Below, in pieces: positions 1 to 11,078 of a stretch of DNA of 64,000 nucleotides (position 1 is the first letter of the stretch; every line of letters begins with the position of its first letter). A model generated the notes under the pieces. That model made no database searches. It was not told the DNA's origin and saw only the letters and a program-made list of their open reading frames with translations. The DNA comes from Globisporangium splendens (lineage: Eukaryota; Oomycota; Peronosporomycetes; Pythiales; Pythiaceae). The DNA is taken from positions 1 to 64,000 of the forward strand of contig VFIW01000141.1 in the NCBI GenBank assembly GCA_006386115.1, read 5' to 3'. The translations under genes were made by a program, and so were the position numbers.

Positions 1-1717
1 AACGAAGGGCCGTCCTGCGAAAACTCGTAACCAGCATCATTCTATGCTCACCGGAGATAGAAATCGATGCAGGCAACCAGCTAATCAGTCAGCAGGAGCC
101 GTGGAGCAGGAAACCCACAAAACGAGAGTACAAGTGGATCAGCAACGGCATGGGAACCATCATCGCGGTGCCAGGGTCGGAGAGGAGCCACACGGACTAC
201 ATTCAGATGCAACGGCAAGCAAATGGAGTTCTCTGGACAGTGTCCGACTGGACCGGGGATGCTACTTGCCAACAAGACGTTGCAATGATCGAAGAAGAAA
301 TAAAAACTGTAGGGTGGACATTCAAACCGCACCCGCTCACGACGCATTGTCCGTGGCTGGTGCATGAACGTACTCCCCCAAACAGCATCCAGAAGACAAT
401 TGACCGAGCACGAACACGGAGGTTGCACAGCAAGCTGTATCAAGGTCTCGGAGGACTCGTAGACAAGCTCAACGAAGTCGCGAAAACTGACCAGTGGTAT
501 AGTCATGTGCAGTATCGGCTACCAGCAGATCTATGGAAACAACGAGGATGTCTTACACCGTATCAGATGTGGACGACATACCGGATTTCTGCGATGCAGC
601 TCAACCTGTTCCATCCGGGAAGGATCGAGTCTTCGGCGTGTCCAAGCAATGCCGGATGTGGGGAAACAAAAGAAACTATCTCACACATAGTCTGGAGTTG
701 CAAGCGAGCGCAAGCCGCGTGGACGGCGTTCCTCGGGCGATGGATTGGTCGAACATTGACGGAGCAAGCACTCAACCTCTTCCTGCCTCATGTTGCTAGC
801 CGCACAGCCCCGCCAGGTCAACGATCTTTGCTCCGGGAATTGGAAAAGAGCTTCGGGTTCATTACTCCGGAACACTCGACAGCACTACAGAAACTCTGGT
901 TTATCGTCACATCAAGCATCCCAGTACTGCTATGGAGAACGAGAGTGGAAATAGTGCATGAACGGCAACACGTTGCTATCGAAGAAAGCACCAAGCGTGT
1001 GTGGACAGCGTGTGTGATGCAAGTGCGAGCTGTGGCTCATCGGATGAGAACACTCCAAGGAGAAAAGATCAATGCAACTTGCCTGAGCCAACTGCTCAGC
1101 GTACTGGAGAGACAAGACATGTCGCGCCAACTTGAAGCGTGGGCGACAGCGCGTTTGTATTTCGATGGAGGTGCACGCGGCAACCCAGGTCCAGGAGGCA
1201 GCGGATGGGCACTCATCTTCCTGAATGAACGCAGCAATCGATGGGAACTCAAAGCATGCTACTATGCGTACATGGGACCAGAAGTCACGAACAATTGGTG
1301 CGAATACAGCGCGCTGAAAGATGGTCTGGCATACAGTGCACACTACCTACAGCACTATGAAGTCAAGTTGGAAGTCTTCGGAGATAGCCAAATGATTATC
1401 GCAGCCCAGAACGGGTTCGCCTCAATACGCCAGACCGAGTTGCAGCCACTAGCAGTTCGGGTAAACCAAATCATCGCCAACTTTGCGTGGATCTCCTGGA
1501 ATCACACAAAACGAGAACAAAACAAGATGGCCGATCTTCTCGCCAACGTGGCAATGAACTCCAAGAGTGCGAAGATACTCACCGACGAATCGCGGGGAAC
1601 GATCAAATCCTTATGTCCCAAGTCGCAGCTCTACTCGACAATGATATCGGTGCCACACCGTCAAAACTTAGAAACACCTCACTGTCAGCAGTGTTAATGA
1701 GACTCAGGAATTCTTAA
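1..1717 (+). pseudogene. LINE-A copy 1 ORF2 C-terminal part (RNase H), frameshifted near its end
   Basis: The frame is open from the left edge through the post-RT region, a CCHC-like stretch (CPSNAGCGETKETISHIVW) and an RNase H domain. RNase H motifs are YFDGGARGNPGPGG near 1158-1200, the acidic NWCEYSALKDGL region, FGDSQ near 1378, and NKMADLLAN near 1520. In this copy the frame through the post-RT region is continuous, whereas copy 2 has lost one base there. Copy 1 in turn has one G fewer at about 1597, so its last 30 or so codons switch frame and end at 1697, while the original frame would end at 1717. The product would be the C-terminal part of the LINE replication protein. Confidence 0.85.
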
Positions 1718-1771
1718 ACTATATGTAGATCATAAGTTAAATAGAATTACCTTCTCTCCCTCTCTCTCTCC
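1..1771 (+). mobile_element. LINE-A copy 1, 3' part (cut by window edge)
   Basis: This stretch repeats the 3' end of the full-length element further right: base 1 corresponds to base 9312, and the match runs to the end of the element with only scattered substitutions and two 1-nt indels. It carries the end of ORF2 (post-RT region and RNase H), a short 3' UTR, and a pyrimidine-rich tail of mostly TC dinucleotides at about 1750-1771. The next element begins directly after the tail, so the two copies are head to tail. The 5' part lies outside the window. Confidence 0.93.
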
Positions 1772-1955
1772 GATTCGACGCGTTGTACTTTCGATCTAGA
1801 TCTAGCCTTCTACAGGACAGACAGCCTTGGTACCAGCTGTTTGTATCGGGAGTACATGTACCACGACGACAATCGACAGTCCACTGCCAAGATCATTGGA
1901 AAGGGGCGAATATACTGAACTGAGTATACGAGCCTTTATAAAGAGCGATAAGCGA

Positions 1956-4900
1956 ATGCTTTCTCCTGAGGTCTCCATGACGAATATGGAGCAACCAAAG
2001 GAGGGGGCCGCGCGGAAGGAAGCTCCAGAAGGTGTTTCCACAAAGACAGCCACCGCGCTGCGGAGTGGACGTGCGCAAGTCGACGCAGATTTGGCTGTAC
2101 GAGCGTCGCAGCACGAAGAAGGGGGAGCCCTAGATTCTGTGCATACGAACGATACGGCCCAATTAAAAGCAGGAGGACAAGAAAAGATAAGGACCATTGA
2201 AGAGGGCACGACACCATCGCGTGCGGAAGGTTCTCGAAAAGAAGCGTCGACGGAGACTACACCAGTGGAGAGATACGAAGCCCTCGCCGCAAAGTTGCGT
2301 GTGTCACCAAACGCGGTCAACAAAGTGGAGATTGAATACGAAGTGCGGTTAATGTTCACGGCTCTTTACAACGGGATGCGGATTCTGGAGAAACCAAAAA
2401 AGGCGAACGACAATTACCCAACACTCAATGGAGAAGAAGCGGACGCACTGGTAGACCTTTTCCGTCTACTGGCAATTGAAAAGGGAAAATCCTTTCCGGA
2501 GTGGAAGCGGACGATCCAAGATTTATGCAAGGATATGCACCGGTCATCGTGGACAGTGGTAGCGCTTATCCAAAAGAGAATTGACCAGAACAAGCTGGCA
2601 GAAGAAACCAAGGCTTCGCCATGGGGTTCGCAAACCAGCACCAACAGTCAAACAAAAGCCAAAGAGCAAGGTACCCAACCCTTCACCTTCAAATCGGACA
2701 AATACTCGGAGGAGGAACAAAGCAACATGATCCGACACTGCAAGCAAAAGTTCGAGTACTCAGTAACCCTGCGCCAGCCGACAACGATGGAATGGGAAAT
2801 CATGCTAGCGATCGTGGAAGGCGAACTCCTGATTCGACACCTGCCTCAATTCCTACGGCGAGTGTGTGATGGGGACACCCTTTTCCGCTTCCAGAACACC
2901 ATCGCAGCTCAGGTGGAAGGAGAGCTGGTCGGCAAATTATCGGATGCAACACAGGTTTACAAAGATCACCAATCGACCGGACGAATCGTGGAAGCCATCT
3001 TGCAAGCAGCGAGATACCGAAATGACGGCAAAATGGAAGAGACAATGGCGATGCTGAAAGACCTCAAAGCTGCGGAATATAATGACAGTACTCATTCTCT
3101 CCACTTCTATTTCTTTGACAGGAGCACAGCGGCGAAATGGAACAAAATGACGATCCCCTTCCGACGCCAATTGGTGCAGCTCATATCCGCACACCAGACG
3201 GAGACAACCGGAGAGCGACAGGAGGCAAACAATGTTTGGAACAGACAATTGGGAGCGGACGGGCTACAAAACGCAGAATCGAGATCCAGGTACAAAATTC
3301 AGCTTTTAAACACTGCTCGCTCAATGAATATGGCCTTGTTTTTAGAATACTTGAAGCAGACGACAGGCAAGCGATTCTACGCCTACCCACTTGATCAGTA
3401 CGGCCCAAGATCCAACCAATCGCAGTGGTGGGAGGTGCTCTTTGAAGACGAATTGTGTCCAAAAGCGCTTATCGATGTCAGACGAATTATTTGGCGAGGG
3501 CGAACGATCATCCTTCACCACGCATCCAAGTATCGAATTGCTCCTTGTTTAATCTGCGGGGCAGCGGGACATTTCGCGCGAGCATGTAAGGCAACGGAAG
3601 AGGAACTAAAAACTAACAACTGTATTTACGCAGATGACGAAATCGTGAGTAAACTTCCGAGAAAGCCAGCCACTTTCACAAGTGCAGCGGAAATAAAAGA
3701 GTCGGTCTCAGACAGTATCGACAAACTGAAACAGCCCCTCCAACCAGCAGCAGAGAGTCCTCAAGCCAGTGAGGAAAACAAGCCGAGCGAGAACGCGAAT
3801 CCCGTGACGCCTGACGTGACCAACACGTCCAGCCCACAACCGAACTCCAATCCAAGAAATCTAACAAAAAATGCATCGTTTACAGTGGGAACAGGAACTC
3901 CAGTACAACAAATCGGCAATCTTAAAGAACAGGCGAAGGCGAAACCAAACGGCGGAGTAGCGAATACAAAAGGACCCGTGTCAAAGGCAAGCCAGAAAAA
4001 TGGACCAAGACAAATTTCCAAGGAGGACATCCGATGGGCAAAAGAACTGATGCGCTTTCGACGAGATATGGACGAGCTGATGAAGGTGCACGTGGAAAGA
4101 CAAGCCGAGCTCAACCCGAACCGTAACGACATCATGGACTGGGATGGGGAGTACACGCTTCAAGACGTGATGGACGCCAACGGACTTGCAGAAGCAACGA
4201 CACCACCTACCGGAAATTGCCAATTTTATGCAGTGGCGGAAGCGATGCTCCAAATCACGCATGACAACATGGCCAATGAGAAGCTGCTGGAGGCAACGGC
4301 GAGCAGAATCAAGCAAAGTATGAACGCGGCCGCACGTCTCAACTTCGATCTTGAATTCCCTGAAGGAACGCATCTGGGAATACTCGAAGCATTGGGGAGA
4401 GGGGATCGAAAAATGAGCCCAAAAGAAAGGAAAGCAGATGTTCTCGACTATTTCAATGATATCGCAAGCAGCTCCTCCAGCCGGTCGTCCACGCTACCAG
4501 GGTCCATGTGGGGTGGACCGGAGTCCTTGCGGATGGCTGCCAAGGCTTTGCAGAGAAAAGTCTTCGTGCTCATCGAGACAACGTACAGAAACCGAAAAGG
4601 GTTTGCAATTTACAAGCCACAATCCAGAGTCCACGCAGGAGGCCAGTTTCTGTCAGCCAAAGAGCATGCGTGCACGGGGAAGCAATGGGAAGACGAGCTT
4701 CGTCAGGACAGAATCGAAGCAGAGGCTACGAGCAGTCCACTTCCAATCGTGATGAAATTCGCAAAAGAACACTACAACAGTCTGCATTTCAGAACCCTAA
4801 ACGAACCATCGTCACCGGCGAATATGACGAGCTCCTCGTTAGCGAAGCATCTCCAAGGATCCGAAAGGAGCAAGACGGAGTTCAAGACTGACCGATCCGG

Positions 4901-5954
4901 CCAATTCGACTTCGAACCAGTTGCGGAGGATTCAATGGAGGAAAGCGACAATTCCAGTTTGGAAGATTTAGAGGTGGCTCCATCGCTGGAGGAGCGAGAA
5001 AAGTTCGAGCCAAACCAGCTCAGCGGACATCACGGTTGGTCGTTCGCATCTCAGGAGAATCAGCTTGTGGTGTATCACTCGCCCACAACCGAGTTACCTC
5101 CACAACCCAGGAAGCGAGATAGAGACGAAACCCTGATGCTCACAGCGGAAGATGGTGACGACGCGATGAACCTGAACAGCCCCAATGTCCCCCTCAAGAA
5201 AACCAGAACGCTCTCGAGACGTTTGGCGATCGAAGGAGACTCCATGCAGAAACGCAGAGACCTCGAGCGCACGCTGCAGGAGCATTGGGAAGGGTTCCAG
5301 GAGCAATGGAAACAAGAAACCAAATGCCCCTTTCCTCTGCTCTCGTCCAATCATGATGTATGGACGCAGGCAGCTCTCAATGAATGGGAGCGAATTCTAG
5401 CGATGTTGAAGACGTCGCCAGGACCGCATCATGTGCTGAACCACCTCAGAGGGCCAACGCTAGTGGACTTGACACAAGTACTGCGCGAACAGGTGATTGA
5501 GGAAGGACTCAAACGTCTTTTATACCGCACCGATGAAGCAGAAACCAAGGTATGGATTACAGGCTGGTTTGACAGGATTGCAACGGCAACCACGAAGCAA
5601 CAACGGGCGGCACTACTCAACTCCAAGGAAGACTGGTCGATGCTAGGAAGAATGAAGTACGGTGGTCTCGAAGTTCTGCGACTTTGTCACCCGACCCAGC
5701 AAGAGAAGCTCAGCCGCTACATCATCTGCACAGTGGTGTATGAGGAGGAGCTGCAGACGTTCAGGTCTAGCGACGCCGAAGACCCAGACAACCTGTACGA
5801 GGCGATTGAAGACTTCTGTGCGATGTTGAAGCAAACCAGAGAACTCAAAGCAGCCTTCAAGAGCGGAGAGGAGCTCAGCGAGTGGTCAGCTCTATCGGTG
5901 ATTATGGCTCAAGTCACCATGGAAGTGGACTCGGTCGAGCCCTCAAGGTACTAA
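1956..5954 (+). CDS. LINE-A ORF1: gag-like protein with CCHC knuckle and OTU-like cysteine protease domain
   Basis: An intact 1332-residue frame starts at the first ATG of the open region; the frame is also open upstream without an ATG. A zinc knuckle CLICGAAGHFARAC (CX2CX4HX4C) lies at about residues 531-544, as in nucleic-acid-binding gag proteins. Further on, TGNCQFYAVAEAM (Cys about 755), a central WGGPESLRMAAKAL segment and EHYNSLHF (His about 939) match the Cys-loop, middle helix and His motif of OTU-family peptidases. The C-terminal 390 residues are charged and unrecognised. ORF1 proteins coat LINE RNA; an OTU domain could process the polyprotein or remove ubiquitin from host or element proteins, which is inference. 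The length is unusually large for an ORF1. Confidence 0.85.
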   Translation: MLSPEVSMTNMEQPKEGAARKEAPEGVSTKTATALRSGRAQVDADLAVRASQHEEGGALDSVHTNDTAQLKAGGQEKIRTIEEGTTPSRAEGSRKEASTETTPVERYEALAAKLRVSPNAVNKVEIEYEVRLMFTALYNGMRILEKPKKANDNYPTLNGEEADALVDLFRLLAIEKGKSFPEWKRTIQDLCKDMHRSSWTVVALIQKRIDQNKLAEETKASPWGSQTSTNSQTKAKEQGTQPFTFKSDKYSEEEQSNMIRHCKQKFEYSVTLRQPTTMEWEIMLAIVEGELLIRHLPQFLRRVCDGDTLFRFQNTIAAQVEGELVGKLSDATQVYKDHQSTGRIVEAILQAARYRNDGKMEETMAMLKDLKAAEYNDSTHSLHFYFFDRSTAAKWNKMTIPFRRQLVQLISAHQTETTGERQEANNVWNRQLGADGLQNAESRSRYKIQLLNTARSMNMALFLEYLKQTTGKRFYAYPLDQYGPRSNQSQWWEVLFEDELCPKALIDVRRIIWRGRTIILHHASKYRIAPCLICGAAGHFARACKATEEELKTNNCIYADDEIVSKLPRKPATFTSAAEIKESVSDSIDKLKQPLQPAAESPQASEENKPSENANPVTPDVTNTSSPQPNSNPRNLTKNASFTVGTGTPVQQIGNLKEQAKAKPNGGVANTKGPVSKASQKNGPRQISKEDIRWAKELMRFRRDMDELMKVHVERQAELNPNRNDIMDWDGEYTLQDVMDANGLAEATTPPTGNCQFYAVAEAMLQITHDNMANEKLLEATASRIKQSMNAAARLNFDLEFPEGTHLGILEALGRGDRKMSPKERKADVLDYFNDIASSSSSRSSTLPGSMWGGPESLRMAAKALQRKVFVLIETTYRNRKGFAIYKPQSRVHAGGQFLSAKEHACTGKQWEDELRQDRIEAEATSSPLPIVMKFAKEHYNSLHFRTLNEPSSPANMTSSSLAKHLQGSERSKTEFKTDRSGQFDFEPVAEDSMEESDNSSLEDLEVAPSLEEREKFEPNQLSGHHGWSFASQENQLVVYHSPTTELPPQPRKRDRDETLMLTAEDGDDAMNLNSPNVPLKKTRTLSRRLAIEGDSMQKRRDLERTLQEHWEGFQEQWKQETKCPFPLLSSNHDVWTQAALNEWERILAMLKTSPGPHHVLNHLRGPTLVDLTQVLREQVIEEGLKRLLYRTDEAETKVWITGWFDRIATATTKQQRAALLNSKEDWSMLGRMKYGGLEVLRLCHPTQQEKLSRYIICTVVYEEELQTFRSSDAEDPDNLYEAIEDFCAMLKQTRELKAAFKSGEELSEWSALSVIMAQVTMEVDSVEPSRY

Positions 5955-6003
5955 AGGCACGACACCAACAGGTAACCAAGATGGCAGTAGCCCAGGTACA
6001 GAA

Positions 6004-9000
6004 ATGTACGCCGCGCTACATGCCCTCAAGAATGCATTTTACAAAAACCAAAAAAAGGAAAAAAGATCATGTCCTAACACGCTACGGGTATTAACTCAGA
6101 ACGTGTGCGGATTCAAAAAGAAAGAACGAACAAAATGGTTAGAGGATCTCAAGGGGGCACTAACCGCAGAAAAGTATGATATCATTTATTTGCAGGAAAC
6201 GAGGATCACCACAGCCAAAGAAGAACGCAGACTCCGACAATACTGGAACCGAATATGGGGGATTACAAACCTGGACGAAGCAACGTCCTTTTGGTCCATC
6301 CATCCAAACGCGACCGGCGGAGTTGCAATACTCACAAATCCGAAGACAATTAGCGAAACACAACTGATCGAGGAATCCAAGTGGACAAATCGCACAGTCG
6401 CTATCAAGTCCAAGGGAGTAGCGTGGATAATGTGTACGCACCCAACAAGAAATCAGAGCGAGAACACTTCTTCCGACGCCTAAACGAGGAGTTCGGGACT
6501 CATCGTGCAGCAGCAGTGCTCGGAGGTGACTTCAATTGTGTGCTCGACAAGCAACGAGACCGGTACCAAAGAGGAGTTCTGCTACCGATGCAATGCGAAA
6601 GTGCAGAACTGAGAAGATTAGTGACGGAGTGGAACATACACGACGCACGGGAGCTAGTGGAGGATCCGGAGTGGCCAGTGCAGCGAGAACCGACGGAGCA
6701 TTTCACATACTGGAGAAAAAACTCAGCCAGTCGACTCGACCGATTCTATATAGCAGGAAATCTGGGAAGCGCCGTGCAATGGGAGGCCATAGAGCTACCC
6801 AAGCGCTACTCGGATCACCAAGCAGTGGTGCTGCATATGAAATGGACGAGCCAACCGCAGAGACCAAGGAAGGTGAACAAGTGCAGGTACCCGATACGTA
6901 CTTCGCGTCCTGATTTGGTGCGGACTGGAGTGCAACAGGCAATCAGTCGCGAGCTGGAGCTGATGCAGAGTGAAGGACCAATCGAGTGGAACCATCTGGA
7001 GAAGCGTATCATCCAAGCAATACTGAGAGTGAGTCGAGCAGAGAAGCGGCAAGTGCGAAGATACCAGCAAAAGTTGGAGGATCAGCAGCACCAACCGGCA
7101 AACGCTCAAGGCGTCAGCTGATCGAAGAACAAGCAAACGCGGCAAGAGAGGCAGCAGAGTTTAAATTCGGTAAGTATATGCAAGCAACGCAGGGGGATGT
7201 TCGTCACTTCTTTCGGAGGATCGCCAACTGGCAGCGGGATCAAACAATTTCGCGATTGGAACCGACCCCCGGAAGGTACCACCCACCAAACGTGAGTCTA
7301 GCGGACATCATGGGGGCTGAGTGGCACCAAATCACCGGCCAGAGCCATGCTACGGTCCCTCCGCACAAGGCTGAACTGCGATTCGATGCACTGGTGTACA
7401 TTCCGGAAACTCGGAAAGTCACGGAAGCGCAAAACCAAGACTTGATGGCACCCATTACCGAAAAAGAAGTACGAGAGGCAATCGCGGCTTTACATCGGCA
7501 TAAGGCAGGTGGCGTGGACAGTCTGAACAATGACTTCTACAAGGATTGCGAGGACGCGATGGTCGACGTTTTGGTGCGGGAATTCAACAACATCCAACGC
7601 GGGGCACCCATGCCAAGATCATTCGGTCAAGGAATCGTTATTCCGTTGCGCAAGAAAGGAGATTCGCCAAATCCCCTCGATTACAGACCAATCACTCTGC
7701 TTACGACCACCTACAAGTTGTTTGCAAAAGTCCTAGCAACAAGGTTGCAAGACATCCTTCTGTGGATCATCGGAGAAGAACAACAAGGCTTCGTACGCGA
7801 CCGACTGATGGAGAACGCGATCCTCATCATGCAAGCCGCATTGGATAAAGCGTACCACAGCAGCACTGAAGGGTTCGATGACGCTCCGGGAATTGTGATG
7901 CTTGACTTCATGAAGGCTTACGACACATTGGACAGAGACTTTCTGTACCTTGTGCTGAGCAAGTTCGGTTTTGGGCGACAATTTGTGGATTTAGTACGTC
8001 GAATGCACACGGACACTACGGCGCAGTACCTGGTGAACGGTGAACTGTCGAGAGAATGGGAGGTCAAGTCGGGCATTCGTCAAGGTTGCCCCCTGGCCCC
8101 TCTGCTGTTTATCGTTGCTGCGGAGATTCTCGCACTGGCAGTACAACAAGACCCCTATCTGGAAGGGATTCGTGTGACCAGATCCGGAGCAGAACCCCAT
8201 CTTATTTCGACCTTCGTCGACGACTCTGCTGTCTTTTTGAAACAAGGGAGACAGCTGCCTCGGCTGATGCAGCTGCTGACCGAGTTTGGCCAGCAATCAG
8301 GGCTGCACGTGCAACCAACGAAAAGCAGCTATATCAGTCTCAACACAGCAGTAGTCCAAGAACAAAGATGCGGCATTCCAATCCTGAAGCATGGAGAGAC
8401 GGTGAGGTACCTTGGCATCCAAATAGGAACCGGGAACATCACGCAGGCTAATTGGGAGGACCGCCTGCAAAAGCTCCGAACAAGATTGATTATCGCGACC
8501 AAAGTCTCCAACAGTGTGGTGGGGAGAGTGCTTATACTGAATTCGGTCTTGCTGCCGTCGATTCTATTCACTGCCGGCTACATCAAGCCCCCAGCGAAGG
8601 TCGTGGATCAGCTAGTGAATCTACAAAAGCAATTTTTGTGGAAATCGACACTCGGCACAGACGGCATGAGGCACAAGGTGAGTCCTTCCCTGCTCTACCT
8701 GCCGGTCAAGGAAGGAGGTATTGGTCTCTATTCAATACCTCTGGCAATAAAGCGACAAGCGATGCGGCGGACAACTCGGTGGCTACAGCGAGCGCGAGAC
8801 AGGTATACAGAAGCTTGGCATGAACAGGTTCATCAGGACAAAAGTCAAAACTGGGGATGCTGCGCGATCTCACCCAAGGAGCGAAGCCAGCACGCACAGA
8901 CAAGGCTGTACCAGACGAACAATATCCACAGACTCGGGTGGGAGTATCTCGGTGAAGACCTGGTGGCTGCAGAGGGACGCAATCCCGCGTGGAAAGACGA

Positions 9001-11028
9001 TCTAAAGCGGCAGATGGAATCCTTGCTACCGACCGTGGACCTCGAGTGGAGATCAGACGGACGTGTAGGTGTGTACTTTGGGAGAAAACCTGAGCAGACG
9101 ATTCATCAGCTATCGGAAGAGACTCGAGCGTTCTGGCCATCCTTTCAGTGGAACGACAACCCCTGGATAATCGACAGTCAAGGCGAGCAGTACACGGTCA
9201 AAACGGTTTCTTTCCTGAAGGAATGCAATTTGGCCAGCTTCAACGTGAGACGGGAAGAAGAGCGAGTGTTCTCCGTGCGGCTACCAACCATGACGGCGAC
9301 TCTCACGTCCAAACGAAGGGCCGTCCTGCGAAAACTCGTAACCAGCATCATTCTATGCTCACCGGAGATGGAAATCGATGCAGGCAACCAGCTAATCAGT
9401 CAGCAGGAGCCGTGGAGCAGGAAACACACAAAACGAGAGTACAAGTGGATCAGCAACGGCATGGGAACCATCATCGCGATGCCAGGGTCGGAGAGGAGCC
9501 ACACGGACTACATTCAGATGCAACGGCAAGCAAATGGAGTTCTCTGGACAGTGACCGACTGGACCGGGGATGCTACTTGCCAACAAGACGTTGCAATGAT
9601 CGAAGAAGAAATAAAAACTGTAGGGTGGACATTCAAACCTCACCCGCTCACGACGCACTGTCCGTGGCTGGTGCATGAACGTACTCCCCCAAACAGCATC
9701 CAGAAGACAATTGACCGAGCAAGAACACGGAGGCTGCACAGCAAGTTGTATCAAGGTCTCGGAGTACTCGTAGACAAGCTCAACGAAGTCGCGAAAACGG
9801 ATCAGTGGTACAGTCATGTGCAGTATCGGCTACCAGCAGATCTATGGAAACAACGAGGATGTCTTACACCGTATCAGATGTGGACGACATACCGGATTTC
9901 TACGATGCAGCTCAACCTGTTCCATCCGGGAAGGATCGAGTCTTCGGCGTGTCCAAGCAATGCCGGATGTGGGGAAACAAAAGAAACTATCTCACACATA
10001 GTCTGGAGTTGCAAGCGAGCACAAGCTGCGTGGATGGCGTTCCTCGGGCGATGGATTGGTCGAACATTGACGGAGCAAGCACTCAATCTCTTCCTGCCTC
10101 ACATTGCTAGCCGCACAGCCCCGCCAGGTCAACGATCTTTGCTCCGGGAATTGGAAAAGAGCTTCGGGTTCATTACTCCGGAACACTCGACAGCACTACA
10201 GAAACTTGGTTTATCGTCACATCAAGCATCCCAGTATTGCTGTGGAGAACGAGAGTGGAAATAGTGCATGAACGGCAACACGTTGCTATCGAAGAAAGCA
10301 CCAAGCGTGTGTGGACTGCGTGTGTGATGCAAGTGCGAGCTGTGGCTCATCGGATGAGAACGCTCAAAGGAGAAAAGATCAATGCAACTTGCCTGAGCCA
10401 ACTGCTCAGCGTACTGGAGAGACAAGACATGTCGCGCCAACTTGAAGCGTGGGCGACAGCGCGTTTGTATTTCGATGGAGGTGCACGCGGCAACCCAGGT
10501 CCAGGAGGCAGCGGTTGGGCACTCATCTTCCTGAATGAACGCACCAATCGATGGGAACTCAAAGCATGCGGCTATGCGTACATGGGACCAGAAGTCACGA
10601 ACAACCGGTGCGAATACAGCGCGCTGAAAGATGGCCTGGCATACAGTGCACACTACCTACAGCACTATGAAGTCAAGTTGGAAGTCTTCGGAGACAGCCA
10701 AATGATTATCGCAGCCCAGAACGGGTTCGCCTCAATACGCCAGACCGAGTTGCAGCCACTAGCAGTTCGGGTAAATCAAATCATCGCCAACTTTGCGTGG
10801 ATCTCCTGGAATCACACAAAACGAGAACAAAACAAAATGGCCGATCTTCTCGCCAACGTGGCAATGAACTCCAAGAGTGCGAAGATACTCACCGACGAAT
10901 CGCGGGGGAACGATCAAATTCTTATGTCCAAAGTCGCAGTTCTACTCGACAATGATATCGGTGCCACACCGTCAAAACTTAGAAACACCTCACTGTCAGC
11001 AGTGTTAATGAGACTCAGGAATTCTTAA
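6004..11028 (+). pseudogene. LINE-A ORF2: APE endonuclease, reverse transcriptase, RNase H (three frameshifts)
   Basis: Endonuclease motifs come in order: LTQNVCGF, YLQETR, then NVYAP, GGDFNC, SRLDRFY and SDHQAV. They sit in two frames, with a shift near 6425-6435. A second shift at about 7060-7115 leads into the RT frame: PLDYRPITLL, MLDFMKAYDTLD, SGIRQGCPLAPLLF and the catalytic FVDD box (near 8211-8222, a YXDD variant). A third shift at about 10208, where copy 1 has one extra base, separates the RNase H part (YFDGGARGNPGPGG, FGDSQ, NKMADLLAN) ending at 11028. Together these nick DNA, prime reverse transcription from the nick and remove RNA. All catalytic boxes are present, so decay is recent. 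Confidence 0.9.
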
Positions 11029-11078
11029 ACTATATGTAGATCATAAGTTAAATAGAATTACCTTCTCTCTCTCTCTGC

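Larger units (their letters stand above)
1772..11078 (+). mobile_element. LINE-A copy 2, full-length APE-type non-LTR retrotransposon
   Basis: An element of about 9.3 kb has a short 5' UTR (1772-1955), a long ORF1 (gag-like with zinc knuckle and an OTU-like protease domain), ORF2 (APE endonuclease, reverse transcriptase, RNase H), and a 3' UTR ending in a (TC)n tail (about 11062-11077). It begins exactly where copy 1 ends and stops where LINE-B sequence begins. No flanking target-site duplication can be recognised because both sides are other elements. ORF2 carries three frameshifts, so this copy is not autonomous as read. The domain order, with RNase H behind RT, resembles I/Tad-like LINEs; the clade was not tested. 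Confidence 0.9.
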
